A DNA stretch of 30,219 bases from Spyradenecus sp045634445 (GTDB lineage Bacteria; Verrucomicrobiota; Kiritimatiellia; RFP12; DVOR01): the NCBI GenBank assembly GCA_045634445.1, contig JAZRAG010000119.1, forward strand, positions 1 to 30,219, read 5' to 3'. The position numbers and the translations under genes were made by a program. Under the pieces are notes generated by a model. That model ran no database searches. It was not told the origin of the DNA and was given only the letters and a program-made list of their open reading frames with translations. Below, piece after piece: positions 7,847 to 16,253 of this stretch; within the stretch, counting starts at the first letter, position 1; each line of letters starts with the position of its first letter.

Positions 7847-10035
7847 TGGCGGGCATCGATCAAATTGTCTTAGCCGAAATCAGAGATCGGATCCAACTCG
7901 CCGACCTCATTAGCGAGTATGGCATCGATATCAAACGCGTTGGCTCCGCAATTAAGGCTTGTTGTCCCTTCCACAACGAGAAGACGCCCTCTTTTCACAT
8001 TAACACGGCTAAAGGCTTTTACAAATGCTTTGGCTGTGGCGAACATGGTGACATCTTTACCTTCATGCAGAAATATGAGGGCATTTCCTTTATGGAAGCT
8101 GTCCGCAAATTAGCCGAACGCGCAGGCGTGAAGATTGAAGACCGCTACGACCCGAAGGCCAATATTCGCAATCGCTTGTATCAAATCAATCAAGAATTAG
8201 CCGCCTTTTATCGTCGGTGCTTTCTCCAAACACGCGAGGGAAAGATTGCGCGAGACTATCTTGATGGACGCGCCATGCCCGAAGCGACAGCCGAACAGTT
8301 CCAAATCGGTTACGCACCCAATGGTCAAGACACCTTGCTCAAATGGGCTGAAAAACATGGCTTTACCCCAGAGGAATTAGTTGCCGCTGGCGTCCTTGCC
8401 GCGCCGCGTCGTCCTGGAGATCGCTATTATGATCGCTTCCACGGACGCTTAACCTTCCCGATTTGCGATACCCAGGGGCGTGTCATTGCCTTTTCCTGCC
8501 GCCTATTGGTGGAAAAGAAAAACACGGGTAAATACATCAATAGTCCAGAAACTGACATCTTTAAGAAGTCAAACACCCTTTACGCGCTCCACATTGCACG
8601 TGCAAATATCGCCAAGGCCACACCACGACGCGCAATCATTTGCGAAGGCCAAGTTGACGTGATTCGTTGCCATGCTTGTGGGTTCAACACCGCAATCGCA
8701 TCCCAAGGCACCGCCTTTACGGCAGAACATGTCAAGTTGCTCAAACGCTATGCCGACACCGCAGACCTTGTCTTTGACGGCGACAAAGCTGGCATTAAAG
8801 CTGCCTTACGCACGATGGAACTCTTCCTCGCGGAGGGAATCCCCGTACGCATTGTCTCCCTGCCTGCCGACGAAGACCCCGACTCGTTGTTGCGTAAAGA
8901 AGGGGCTGACGCCTTTCAGCGTTGCTTGAATGCGGCAGAAGACCCTGCGCCCTTTTTAGTGCGAAGTCTGCGTGCATTAGAAGCAGCGCCTGATGCAATG
9001 GATGCCACCGTTCGCATTGCGCGTGCAGCCGTAATGACGGTCTTAAATTGCCCTACACCAGTTTTAACGGCGCGCTTCTTGCAAGACACCGCACAAGCGC
9101 TTAACCTTCCCGTTGAAACCCTCATGAACGACTTGGAAGACGTGCGCTCCAATGCCGAAGAGGCCGAACGTCGCCGTGCGGAATTCCTCGCGCGTCAAGA
9201 AGGGCACACCCCCCATCCTAACGCCAAAACACCCGTACAAACAACGGATGACGCCCTTGTCTCAGACGCTGACGACTCCTTTGTCCCAGACACTGAGGAT
9301 GACACCTACATCCCTATTGACGACAATGACCTCTCCGCGGACGAGGCCGACACCCCATCGCCTACGCCAACCGTTGAAGCACTTGATGCCTCTCAGAACT
9401 TGGCCTACTCGCTCTGCGAACTCTTGGCTCACCACTTCCATGATAGTGATGTGATGTCCTGCTTATTGCAACATCTTCCACCGTCATTTGTACGTCATCC
9501 CTTTGCCTCAAAACTCTACGATTTGGCGCTTCAAGCCTCATTAGCCAAGCGTCAGTACTTAACCCCAGACCACTCGGATACGGAGTTTTCCGCCTACTTA
9601 GCGCAGATTTTCGCCTCTTCTGACCGAGTTTCCGCAGGTGGCGATGAGATGACACCGCTCTCTTGTGCGCAAGACATCGTCCGTCGCTATTGGTTGCGCG
9701 AATTCGAATATCGCGCAAAGCAAATGGCTCAAAACACGTTAGACGCCTACAAACTCCTCATGCATCGTAAACGGTTAAGCCAACTCTCTTGGGAAGCCGC
9801 CGCGCCCTTTATGAATGCATTAGACCCGAAGTTTGTGCTTCCTGAGCCCGAAAAGCCTATCAAGCACATCTCCGCCACCCTTCCCAAGACGGAGACACCC
9901 TCCGAAGCGCCCACTAACGTCGAAGACGCCCCTGCAGCCTCCCTTGATGCCGAGCCAGACGCCATCACTCCCGCCACCGAATCCACCGATTGGGGCGCCG
10001 ATGAAGACGAGATTAACATCTATGACACCCTCTAA
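7846..10035 (+). CDS. dnaG: DNA primase DnaG
   Basis: A 729-residue primase that makes RNA primers at the replication fork. The CHC2 zinc ribbon uses C40, H43, C61 and C64 (CPFHNEKTPSFH, then YKCFGCGEHGD). The catalytic core follows, and the TOPRIM domain shows AIICEGQVDVI near residue 263 and DLVFDGDKAGIKAA near 307-320, with the metal-binding acidic residues. The protein is longer than the usual 580-650 residues because of an acidic, Pro/Thr-rich linker (about 460-510) before the helicase-binding region and a second acidic tail (about 680-729). It starts on the overlapping TAATG of cvpA and overlaps the next gene by 14 bases. The common rpsU-dnaG-rpoD order is not present here. Confidence 0.97.
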   Translation: MAGIDQIVLAEIRDRIQLADLISEYGIDIKRVGSAIKACCPFHNEKTPSFHINTAKGFYKCFGCGEHGDIFTFMQKYEGISFMEAVRKLAERAGVKIEDRYDPKANIRNRLYQINQELAAFYRRCFLQTREGKIARDYLDGRAMPEATAEQFQIGYAPNGQDTLLKWAEKHGFTPEELVAAGVLAAPRRPGDRYYDRFHGRLTFPICDTQGRVIAFSCRLLVEKKNTGKYINSPETDIFKKSNTLYALHIARANIAKATPRRAIICEGQVDVIRCHACGFNTAIASQGTAFTAEHVKLLKRYADTADLVFDGDKAGIKAALRTMELFLAEGIPVRIVSLPADEDPDSLLRKEGADAFQRCLNAAEDPAPFLVRSLRALEAAPDAMDATVRIARAAVMTVLNCPTPVLTARFLQDTAQALNLPVETLMNDLEDVRSNAEEAERRRAEFLARQEGHTPHPNAKTPVQTTDDALVSDADDSFVPDTEDDTYIPIDDNDLSADEADTPSPTPTVEALDASQNLAYSLCELLAHHFHDSDVMSCLLQHLPPSFVRHPFASKLYDLALQASLAKRQYLTPDHSDTEFSAYLAQIFASSDRVSAGGDEMTPLSCAQDIVRRYWLREFEYRAKQMAQNTLDAYKLLMHRKRLSQLSWEAAAPFMNALDPKFVLPEPEKPIKHISATLPKTETPSEAPTNVEDAPAASLDAEPDAITPATESTDWGADEDEINIYDTL

Positions 10036-11194
10036 TCCCTCCCAATTTCCAGGCCGACAAAAACTTGAAGCATGGGGGCTTAGCCGTTGCCCAATGGATC
10101 AATTGTCGCGCCTTGAGCCCAATGTTGAAGCGCTTTCTGCAAGCTTCACGGCAAATCGTCCGACGAACTTTTCGGTCTACTTAGACGATGCAGACACCCT
10201 CACAGCCTATGCTTTATGCTTTGCACCGCAAACCTACGCACGCGTCTATGAAGCCCTCCGTGGTATTTTTAATCGCCTCCCCACCTTTCCCAATCGCCCG
10301 CTCAAGGTCTTAGACCTCGGCTCTGGCATTGGTTCTGCAGCTTTAGCGGCAAATGACTTCTTGCAAGAAGCCACTGGACTTGCGCCACAAATTACCTGTG
10401 TAGACTGGTCAAACAATGCCTTACAGACCGTTCAGGAACTCCTCCCCTCCGCCCACTGCCAACATGCAGATTTGCGTTCCTACCACCCCTCTACGCAGTA
10501 CGACATCATCCTCTCTAGCTTTGCCTTCAACGAAGCCTTTCCTGCCCAACAAGACGCACTTGCAGCCCTCCGCACCTATCATCACTCCCTCACGACGAAT
10601 GCACCCTCCTTTGTGCTCTTATTGGAACCTGCCGACCGCACCTCCGTCCCGAAGTTGCACGCCTTACGCAGTTTCTTGCCTGAGCTCCCAGTTTACGCCC
10701 CCTGCCCCCACAGCCTCTCCTGCCCGATGATTGCAACGCAGGATGGCGTCTGTCACGATGTGCGCCGCTTTAGACCCGAACGTGCCATGACCTTGCTTTG
10801 CCGCCACTTGCGCGGCACAGTGGCCGATGTAAAATACGCGCTCCTCGCTTTCGGTCGTCAAAATGGCCCACAAGCAGATGGCTTCAATGATCCTGAGTTC
10901 CTCCGTCTCGTAGGACCATTTAATAAGTCAAAAGGCTTGCTCACGTGCCGCGTCTGCATGGGAGACGGACGTCTCAAGCGCCTTGAAATCCCTGCTGCCG
11001 CCCTTGAAACAGACCGCCGTCACGCATTACTCGAACGTGAACGTGGCGACTGTGCGTGGTTAGATGGCGCATTAGAACTCCGCAAGCAACTTAATGATGG
11101 CGCAATTCAACGCACTGCAGACCTTCGCTTTACCGATGAGGCAGAAGTTGAGTTGGCCAACACCTTAGATGACGATTTCTCCTTCTCTATCTAA
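10022..11194 (+). CDS. Rsm22/METTL17-type methyltransferase-like protein
   Basis: A 390-residue protein. I chose the ATG at 10022, which overlaps the dnaG end by 14 bases, rather than an in-frame start 189 bases further upstream that would lie wholly within dnaG. The Rossmann methyltransferase motif LKVLDLGSGIGSAALAA is near residues 94-110, followed by ITCVDWSNNAL. A Cys-rich segment CPHSLSCPM (C228, C234) continues to C244 (VCHDVRRF), and C309/C312 follow in TCRVCMG. This arrangement fits the Rsm22 family, in which such Cys residues bind an Fe-S cluster and the protein associates with the small ribosomal subunit. Whether it methylates rRNA is not established for the family as a whole. Gene order after primase is unusual. 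Confidence 0.72.
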   Translation: MTPSNPSQFPGRQKLEAWGLSRCPMDQLSRLEPNVEALSASFTANRPTNFSVYLDDADTLTAYALCFAPQTYARVYEALRGIFNRLPTFPNRPLKVLDLGSGIGSAALAANDFLQEATGLAPQITCVDWSNNALQTVQELLPSAHCQHADLRSYHPSTQYDIILSSFAFNEAFPAQQDALAALRTYHHSLTTNAPSFVLLLEPADRTSVPKLHALRSFLPELPVYAPCPHSLSCPMIATQDGVCHDVRRFRPERAMTLLCRHLRGTVADVKYALLAFGRQNGPQADGFNDPEFLRLVGPFNKSKGLLTCRVCMGDGRLKRLEIPAAALETDRRHALLERERGDCAWLDGALELRKQLNDGAIQRTADLRFTDEAEVELANTLDDDFSFSI

Positions 11195-11230
11195 GCCCTC
11201 GCCCAATACAAACTAGACTCACAAACGAAA

Positions 11231-11264
11231 AGGACCGAAGCAAACCTTCGGTCCTCTCGTTTTT
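11231..11264. terminator. Bidirectional intrinsic terminator between convergent genes
   Basis: Stem AGGACCGAAG (11231-11240) pairs perfectly with CTTCGGTCCT (11246-11255) around a 5-base loop. On the plus strand it is followed by CTCGTTTTT. On the minus strand the stem is followed by TTTTCGTTT. It would end both the primase operon and the KS/AT operon. Confidence 0.9.
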
Positions 11265-11277
11265 GCTATAAAATCCC

Positions 11278-14200
11278 TTAGAAGTTTGGCAAGATACAGC
11301 ACGCAATTGCATGATCAAACAAGACTGTGGTCTTAATCGGAATGCGCTGATTGCGGAACATCGGGAAGTTTTCTGCCCAGGCACCGCACAAATCCATCCC
11401 CAACATCCCTGTCGCAGGATCAGATTCGCGAATCTTAAGATCGGTTGGTGCGAAGCGAATACCCACGCCCAAAGCCTTAGAAATAGCCTCCTTCGCGCAC
11501 CAAAAACGGAGCACTGCCGTCGGGCCATCGCCACTCTTCGTGGCGAGTTCTTGTTCCTCTAAGGTGAAGACACCACGTAAGAAATCTTCCGTGAGGTCGC
11601 GAGAAACCGATTCCACGTCAAGCCCGATACGTCCCTGCGCTGTAGCAGCACCGAGAATTAACCCTTCAGTGTGCGCGATGGTCATATCAATCGGCGTGGA
11701 AACACGCGTTTCCCAATCCCCCAAAGGATGCGGTTTACCGAGATTATCCTTCCAAATCGTTACGTCCGCAGAAGATTCGTAGATGTTGTAATTTTGCACC
11801 AACAATCGACGTACGGCTTCCTTCGCTGCGGTTCTACCGAGCAGCCACTCTAAGCGACGCGGCGCCACGCCACCCATCTGTGCGTAGTTTTCACGTTCAT
11901 TCACGGTCAAAACGGCAGATGCTAAGGCGCTCAACCACAGTTCTTGGTTGGAAATAAAGAAGTCAGGCGAATCATTGACATAGAGTGCACCCACAATCTG
12001 CGCTTCAGGATCCGGCAGAACAGACGCAGGCAACGGCATCGTAATGTAATTCTTCGCAGGATTCATCACGAAATCATGCAACGTCCGCACTGCGCGACCG
12101 CCGACTTCTTCCCATCCTTCAATCTTGATGATGGGGTGACCCGACATATCTGTAACCAAAATGTCAACCTGGAAGGTACGCACCGTCACATTCACCAAAC
12201 GGAGCGAACACTTCAAACGCGTACCCACTGGTACCGATGCCGCATAGTAGTGAATCTTTTGGCAACGGAAAGGTAAAGAGATAGCACCATGGAAACGTTC
12301 ATGCGAACGCCACAACGGGAAGCCCGACACAATCGCATCCATCAAGAGCGGCATCGCATTGAAGAGCGGCTTACGCGTATGGCGCACAGCAGAGGCACGC
12401 GAAGGCACGCGGACTTCGTAATCGAGGCCGTTGTAACCCCATCCTGAGACCTTGCGCACATTGCGTAAGAGCGGTCCCTGGAAGAGACGCTGCGGATAGA
12501 TATCCTGCGCCATCCAATTAACCGGCTTCGGACTCACCAAAGGTTGCACCGTGATATCTTCACTCGGTTCAGGCACCGTTTCCCCAAAGTAGAAGAGAGC
12601 GTCCATCGCAATATGCGTGACATCTTCAGCCCCCTCTTCTGGGTAAATACGCACCTTAACGGTAGGCGAAGCCTCTGTGCTGCCTGCCATAATTTCAGCC
12701 GTGACGCGCACCTTCAAGGTACCAAATGCGAAGGATAACCATCGCGGCGAGCGCAAATGGTCAATACGTTGCAAGACCCGATGCGGCACCAAACGATGGG
12801 CCACTTCAGACATCAATTCCAAGCCTGACGGCACGGAGAACAAAGTCAAGCCGCGCATCTGCGGATCGTGCATTGATACGCCCGAGGTACCAATCGCATA
12901 GTCATTCAAATACGGATAATCCTCAAGACGCAGAACGCAGCGCAGTTCCAAAAGCGTTGCCGAACGTGACAATTCGGTTGTTTCGCGTAAAAGTGGCGTT
13001 TCGAGACCACCACGAAGCGACGTCGCCTCCAACGTATGCGAGTGCGACAGCCCCGCATCTTCCACCACCGTCTGCTGCATCCCCAAAATACGAGAAGCAT
13101 CAATCAATTCAGGATGGATTGCGGGCAATTCGCGGACCAATTTTAAAGTCAATGTCTTAGAAACTTCTTCCACGACAGGCTTGTTAAAATCAAGGCGCTT
13201 AGCATGATTAAAGAAGCGGATCTTAGAGTAATCCACGGGCACGCCATGCGCTGCCAAAAGCCCTAATGCCTGCCCCACCTGTACACCACCCGAACGGTGC
13301 AAAATCTGCATCGGAATAACAGCCGGCGGCTCTTCAGTCTTATCGGCAAGCACCTTAGAGATTAACGGCGTTAAAAGACCGCGTGCACCGACTTCCACAA
13401 AGATTCTGCATCCGTCATCATACATCTGACGAATCATCTGACTGAAATTCAGTGGATCGGTCATCTGTTGGACCAAACCATCCACCACAGCGTCAGGCGT
13501 GCACGTCATGGGTTGCGTCGTCACAGCAGAATAGAAAGGCACCTGCGGTTCACACGTAACATGACGTTCAAAGAAGTGTCTAAAATGTTGTTGCACCGAT
13601 TCTGGGCAACACCCCGTATTCACAGGAATCACAGCTGGTTCTGCGACCGAAGCCCCGCCACACGCAGCGACAGCAGCCTCGACCTTGGCCACACAATTCG
13701 GAGCCGCGACCAAAACGCAATCATCCTGCGTGAGCTGTTGCGTAATAATCACTTCGCCAGGCATTTCCTCTTCTAAAGCGCAGAGTTGCTCAATCGCCAC
13801 ACCCGAAATCGTCAATTGCGACCACCCTGTAAAAGGCGTCTCCTCAGAGCCGAGTTGCATCAAAAGACGCCCCGCATCGCGCAAAATCTGCACGAGGCTC
13901 AGCTTCGGATTGTGATGCGTCGCATGAAAAGCCGAAAAAGCCCCTAACCCAACGCCACAAACGGCATGGGGGCGCACACCCACCGAGAAGAGAAAATCAG
14001 CAAAAACCTTACTCGCCAAATACGTTGAAGCAGACGCGAGCAAAGGCAAAAAGTCACGCGAAGCGGCTAAGGAGAGCGTATGTTCAGGAGCCGTAGAGAA
14101 GAGCCACTCCGAAGGAGAAGCCACCTCACAAAAGCCCGCAAACGCCTCTTCCATGTCGTCAAAACGTTGACGCACACCATCGAAGGTCAAGGCCAAGTCA

Positions 14201-14565
14201 CGCATCATTTCCAAATGGAAACTGCCCGTGCCAGGGAAAACAAAAGCCACCTTACCATCGGTATGCACAAGCGGACGCGCTGTGAAAAAGACACCCGACT
14301 TATCACGCATACGCGTGCGACCACTGCGTAAAGCATTTAAAGCAAACCGCAGTTTACGGGTCATTTCTTCCAACGACGTCACCCAGAGCCCCACCACATG
14401 CGGGTGATTACGCGCATCACACGTGGCCGTATACACCACATCAATCATGCGCAGGCCCACGCTCTTCTCCACAAAAGAGAGAATGCGCACCACTTCATCA
14501 ATCAATTCAGGCACGGAATCAGCGCCAATCAAGCACAAGACGCCTTCAGAACGTTCAATGCTCAT
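11278..14565 (-). CDS. Acyltransferase-like/dehydratase-like protein with C-terminal phosphopantetheinyl transferase
   Basis: A 1095-residue multidomain protein resembling the post-KS half of a type I PKS or PUFA synthase. Residues 1-85 match a KS-AT linker. Residues 105-405 are AT-like (VAFVFPGTGSFHLEMM). The AT nucleophile motif GHSLG reads GVGLG, with Gly206 replacing Ser. The second catalytic site (normally AFHSP) reads GCCPE, and EVGPH reads EVGAR. Residues about 535-830 are a double-hotdog DH-like region; its active-site His position is Tyr556 in NDYAIG, and the Asp is kept (LLMD743AI). Residues about 870-1095 are a 4'-phosphopantetheinyl transferase with GLDVE (981-985) and WCAKEA (1022-1027), which looks intact. 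No ACP domain is visible. The start has a strong GGAGGAGGTGA site 4 bases before the ATG and overlaps the upstream gene by 11 bases. The product is unknown; loss of AT and DH activity is inferred from motifs. Confidence 0.8.
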   Translation of the reverse strand: MSIERSEGVLCLIGADSVPELIDEVVRILSFVEKSVGLRMIDVVYTATCDARNHPHVVGLWVTSLEEMTRKLRFALNALRSGRTRMRDKSGVFFTARPLVHTDGKVAFVFPGTGSFHLEMMRDLALTFDGVRQRFDDMEEAFAGFCEVASPSEWLFSTAPEHTLSLAASRDFLPLLASASTYLASKVFADFLFSVGVRPHAVCGVGLGAFSAFHATHHNPKLSLVQILRDAGRLLMQLGSEETPFTGWSQLTISGVAIEQLCALEEEMPGEVIITQQLTQDDCVLVAAPNCVAKVEAAVAACGGASVAEPAVIPVNTGCCPESVQQHFRHFFERHVTCEPQVPFYSAVTTQPMTCTPDAVVDGLVQQMTDPLNFSQMIRQMYDDGCRIFVEVGARGLLTPLISKVLADKTEEPPAVIPMQILHRSGGVQVGQALGLLAAHGVPVDYSKIRFFNHAKRLDFNKPVVEEVSKTLTLKLVRELPAIHPELIDASRILGMQQTVVEDAGLSHSHTLEATSLRGGLETPLLRETTELSRSATLLELRCVLRLEDYPYLNDYAIGTSGVSMHDPQMRGLTLFSVPSGLELMSEVAHRLVPHRVLQRIDHLRSPRWLSFAFGTLKVRVTAEIMAGSTEASPTVKVRIYPEEGAEDVTHIAMDALFYFGETVPEPSEDITVQPLVSPKPVNWMAQDIYPQRLFQGPLLRNVRKVSGWGYNGLDYEVRVPSRASAVRHTRKPLFNAMPLLMDAIVSGFPLWRSHERFHGAISLPFRCQKIHYYAASVPVGTRLKCSLRLVNVTVRTFQVDILVTDMSGHPIIKIEGWEEVGGRAVRTLHDFVMNPAKNYITMPLPASVLPDPEAQIVGALYVNDSPDFFISNQELWLSALASAVLTVNERENYAQMGGVAPRRLEWLLGRTAAKEAVRRLLVQNYNIYESSADVTIWKDNLGKPHPLGDWETRVSTPIDMTIAHTEGLILGAATAQGRIGLDVESVSRDLTEDFLRGVFTLEEQELATKSGDGPTAVLRFWCAKEAISKALGVGIRFAPTDLKIRESDPATGMLGMDLCGAWAENFPMFRNQRIPIKTTVLFDHAIACCILPNF

Positions 14566-15955
14566 CAGTCACCTCCTCCAAAATCGCCGCACCAGAGTTG
14601 CCCGTATGCGAGATCGTTGACACCGCCAAGCGGCGCGGACGCATCGACGAGGCGATCCACGGACGCGCCTCCTGCACCCAATAATACGCCTCATCCGGCA
14701 TCTTCAAACGGAAAGAATCATCCAAAGGCGTAATCGATGGCGGCAAGACACGATGGCGCACCGCCAAAATACCCTTCAAGAGGCCCAGCGCCCCAGAAGC
14801 CGTCATTGTGTGTCCAAACGAAGTCTTCGCCGAACCCAATGCCAAAAGCGGAATATGCGCACCTCGATTCACCGTAAAGCGCTTCAAAAGCGCCTCTTCA
14901 GCCGCATCCTCCTGCGGGATTCCCGATGCATGCATTTCCCAATAGTCAATATCTCTAAAGCCATTCGGAATCCGACGCAATGCACGATGCAACGCACGAC
15001 GCAACGTTTCCTCCAAAGCCTCTGACGAATCCGGCGCAATCCCTGAAAGCTGACTGCTGCCATGCAGCTTCGCGTAAATCTGATTATCAGCCTTACGCGC
15101 ATCACTCAAGCGACGCATGACAAATGCAGCGCCACCCTCACCTGGCAAAGTCCCCGTGCTCCCCTCCGTAAAGGGCGCCAAAACACCCCCACGCGTAAAG
15201 GGCAGCAAAGCCGCCTCGCCCGCCATCTGCGTCTGCGGAATGGGCGGTTGCAAGACCAACACCACCGCCACATCACACTGATGTTGGCGTAACGCATTAG
15301 AAGCCGCTTCCAAACCTGCGTAAACCGACGTTTCACCCGCCGTACACAAACTCGCCGTATCGCACGCGCTCACCGTCTGAGCCAACGCACGCACCACGCC
15401 ATCACCACGCGCCATCATCAATTGGCGACGCTTCAATAATGGCAACGTATTCGTGATTTCCGCACGTAAGGCATCCATCTGTTCATAAGACGCCTCAGGG
15501 AAAAAGCGTTGCAACGTCCCTAAAATCTGCCCCACAGCATTCGCATGCCAGAGCCAATTCACCAATGCAGGATTCAACCCCGCATCATACCCCACATATA
15601 ACGCAATGCGGTCCGTCTGACTCTTTCCTGGCGGCAGCCCCGCATCACACAAAGCATCATGCAATAACTGCGCAGCGAACCAAAAGTCCGTATTATCCCC
15701 AATCCCCAAATCCGGCGGCAAAGGGATATGATCCGCACGACACGAAAAAGACTCATCTAATGCTGCACACACCTCAGGCGGAGGACATCCAGGAAACAAC
15801 TCCTCCGCAGTGTGACCATCAGCCGTCTCAGGCAACGGCGCAAAGAAACTGCGCTTACGCAAAATCGCCTTCCAAATCTCACGAGGCGTCGTTGCACGCG
15901 CAAAGCAACCGCTTAACCCTGTAAAAACAATATTTTCTGCAGTACTCGACATCAT
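14555..15955 (-). CDS. Ketosynthase-like protein lacking the catalytic Cys (CLF-like)
   Basis: A 466-residue thiolase-fold beta-ketoacyl synthase homologue. The N-terminus (FTGLSGCFARATTPREIW) and TGTLPGEGGAAFVMRRLSDA near 267-286 are type-I KS-like. Both active-site His and the Lys are kept: MH342ASG, K377 in GSAKTSFGH and H382. The nucleophile segment, usually TACSSSL, reads TAGETSVY near 205-212, so Gly or Glu stands where Cys should be. This resembles chain-length factors, where Gln replaces Cys, and suggests a structural or decarboxylating partner rather than a condensing enzyme. The start MMSS at 15955 (or the second ATG three bases on) follows GGAGCAGG. It is the first gene of the two-gene operon. 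No partner KS is in the window. A PfaB/PfaC-type PUFA synthase subunit is one possible relative. Confidence 0.8.
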   Translation of the reverse strand: MMSSTAENIVFTGLSGCFARATTPREIWKAILRKRSFFAPLPETADGHTAEELFPGCPPPEVCAALDESFSCRADHIPLPPDLGIGDNTDFWFAAQLLHDALCDAGLPPGKSQTDRIALYVGYDAGLNPALVNWLWHANAVGQILGTLQRFFPEASYEQMDALRAEITNTLPLLKRRQLMMARGDGVVRALAQTVSACDTASLCTAGETSVYAGLEAASNALRQHQCDVAVVLVLQPPIPQTQMAGEAALLPFTRGGVLAPFTEGSTGTLPGEGGAAFVMRRLSDARKADNQIYAKLHGSSQLSGIAPDSSEALEETLRRALHRALRRIPNGFRDIDYWEMHASGIPQEDAAEEALLKRFTVNRGAHIPLLALGSAKTSFGHTMTASGALGLLKGILAVRHRVLPPSITPLDDSFRLKMPDEAYYWVQEARPWIASSMRPRRLAVSTISHTGNSGAAILEEVTDEH

Positions 15956-15980
15956 AAGGCCTGCTCCATTTCTCCGCTAC

Positions 15981-15989
15981 AGTATACCA
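15981..15989 (-). promoter_or_regulatory. Extended -10 promoter for the KS-like/AT-DH-PPTase operon
   Basis: Read on the minus strand the bases are TGG then TATACT, an extended -10 lying 26-31 bases before the start codon. The leader would be about 20 bases. No good -35 is present 17 bp upstream. TTATGGTA precedes it exactly as in the promoter at 4873. Confidence 0.5.
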
Positions 15990-16218
15990 TAAGTGCGCCC
16001 CCTCCGCCGCACTTCATTATTCGTTATTCGGCAAAATAATATCCACGCTCCGCATGATTCTGTTTATTAAAAATATGAGACTTAAATTCGTCATTCTTTA
16101 GGAAAAGACTGAACAACAGAATTCTCCCGAAATATGGATTTGTAAGACTTGCATTACTGGCGAAATAACGAAGTAGGCCGTGCGACACAACGAAAAAGTA
16201 AAAATGAGAGACGGATAT
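15990..16218. other. Divergent intergenic region, no gene seen
   Basis: About 230 bp between the minus-strand KS-like operon and the plus-strand exosortase operon. No convincing coding frame on either strand. A 9-base word TTCGTTATT (16020-16028) recurs as its reverse complement AATAACGAA (16164-16172), far apart, which may or may not matter. The rest is AT-rich, without a hairpin that looks like a terminator. Confidence 0.5.
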
Positions 16219-16246
16219 AACGCGCGCGGGCGCGTTGTGTTATAAT
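16219..16246 (+). promoter_or_regulatory. GC palindrome plus extended -10 promoter of the exosortase operon
   Basis: AACGCGC and GCGCGTT (16219-16225 and 16230-16236) form a perfect 7-bp inverted repeat around GCGG. It is followed at once by TGT-TATAAT (16238-16246), a consensus extended -10. The palindrome occupies most of the spacer and reaches the -35 region. The expected start of transcription is about 16253-16254, so an ATG at 16245 inside the -10 cannot be used from this promoter. Confidence 0.6.
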
Positions 16247-16253
16247 GTATGGG

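Noticed and set aside
9833..10021. Upstream extension of the Rsm22-like gene into dnaG
   Set aside because: The extra 63 residues are Pro/Ser/Thr-rich shadow of the acidic dnaG tail; the ATG at 10022 gives a normal N-terminus.
11278..11340. ACP domain (GADSVPEL) at the N-terminus of the AT/DH/PPTase protein (residues 14-21, near 14503-14526)
   Set aside because: The segment aligns with a KS-AT linker; the helical ACP context and the DSL motif are missing.
16245..16253. ATG at 16245 as the start of the membrane protein
   Set aside because: It lies within the TATAAT hexamer of the only good promoter, so it would not be transcribed from it. It remains possible only if another promoter lies upstream.
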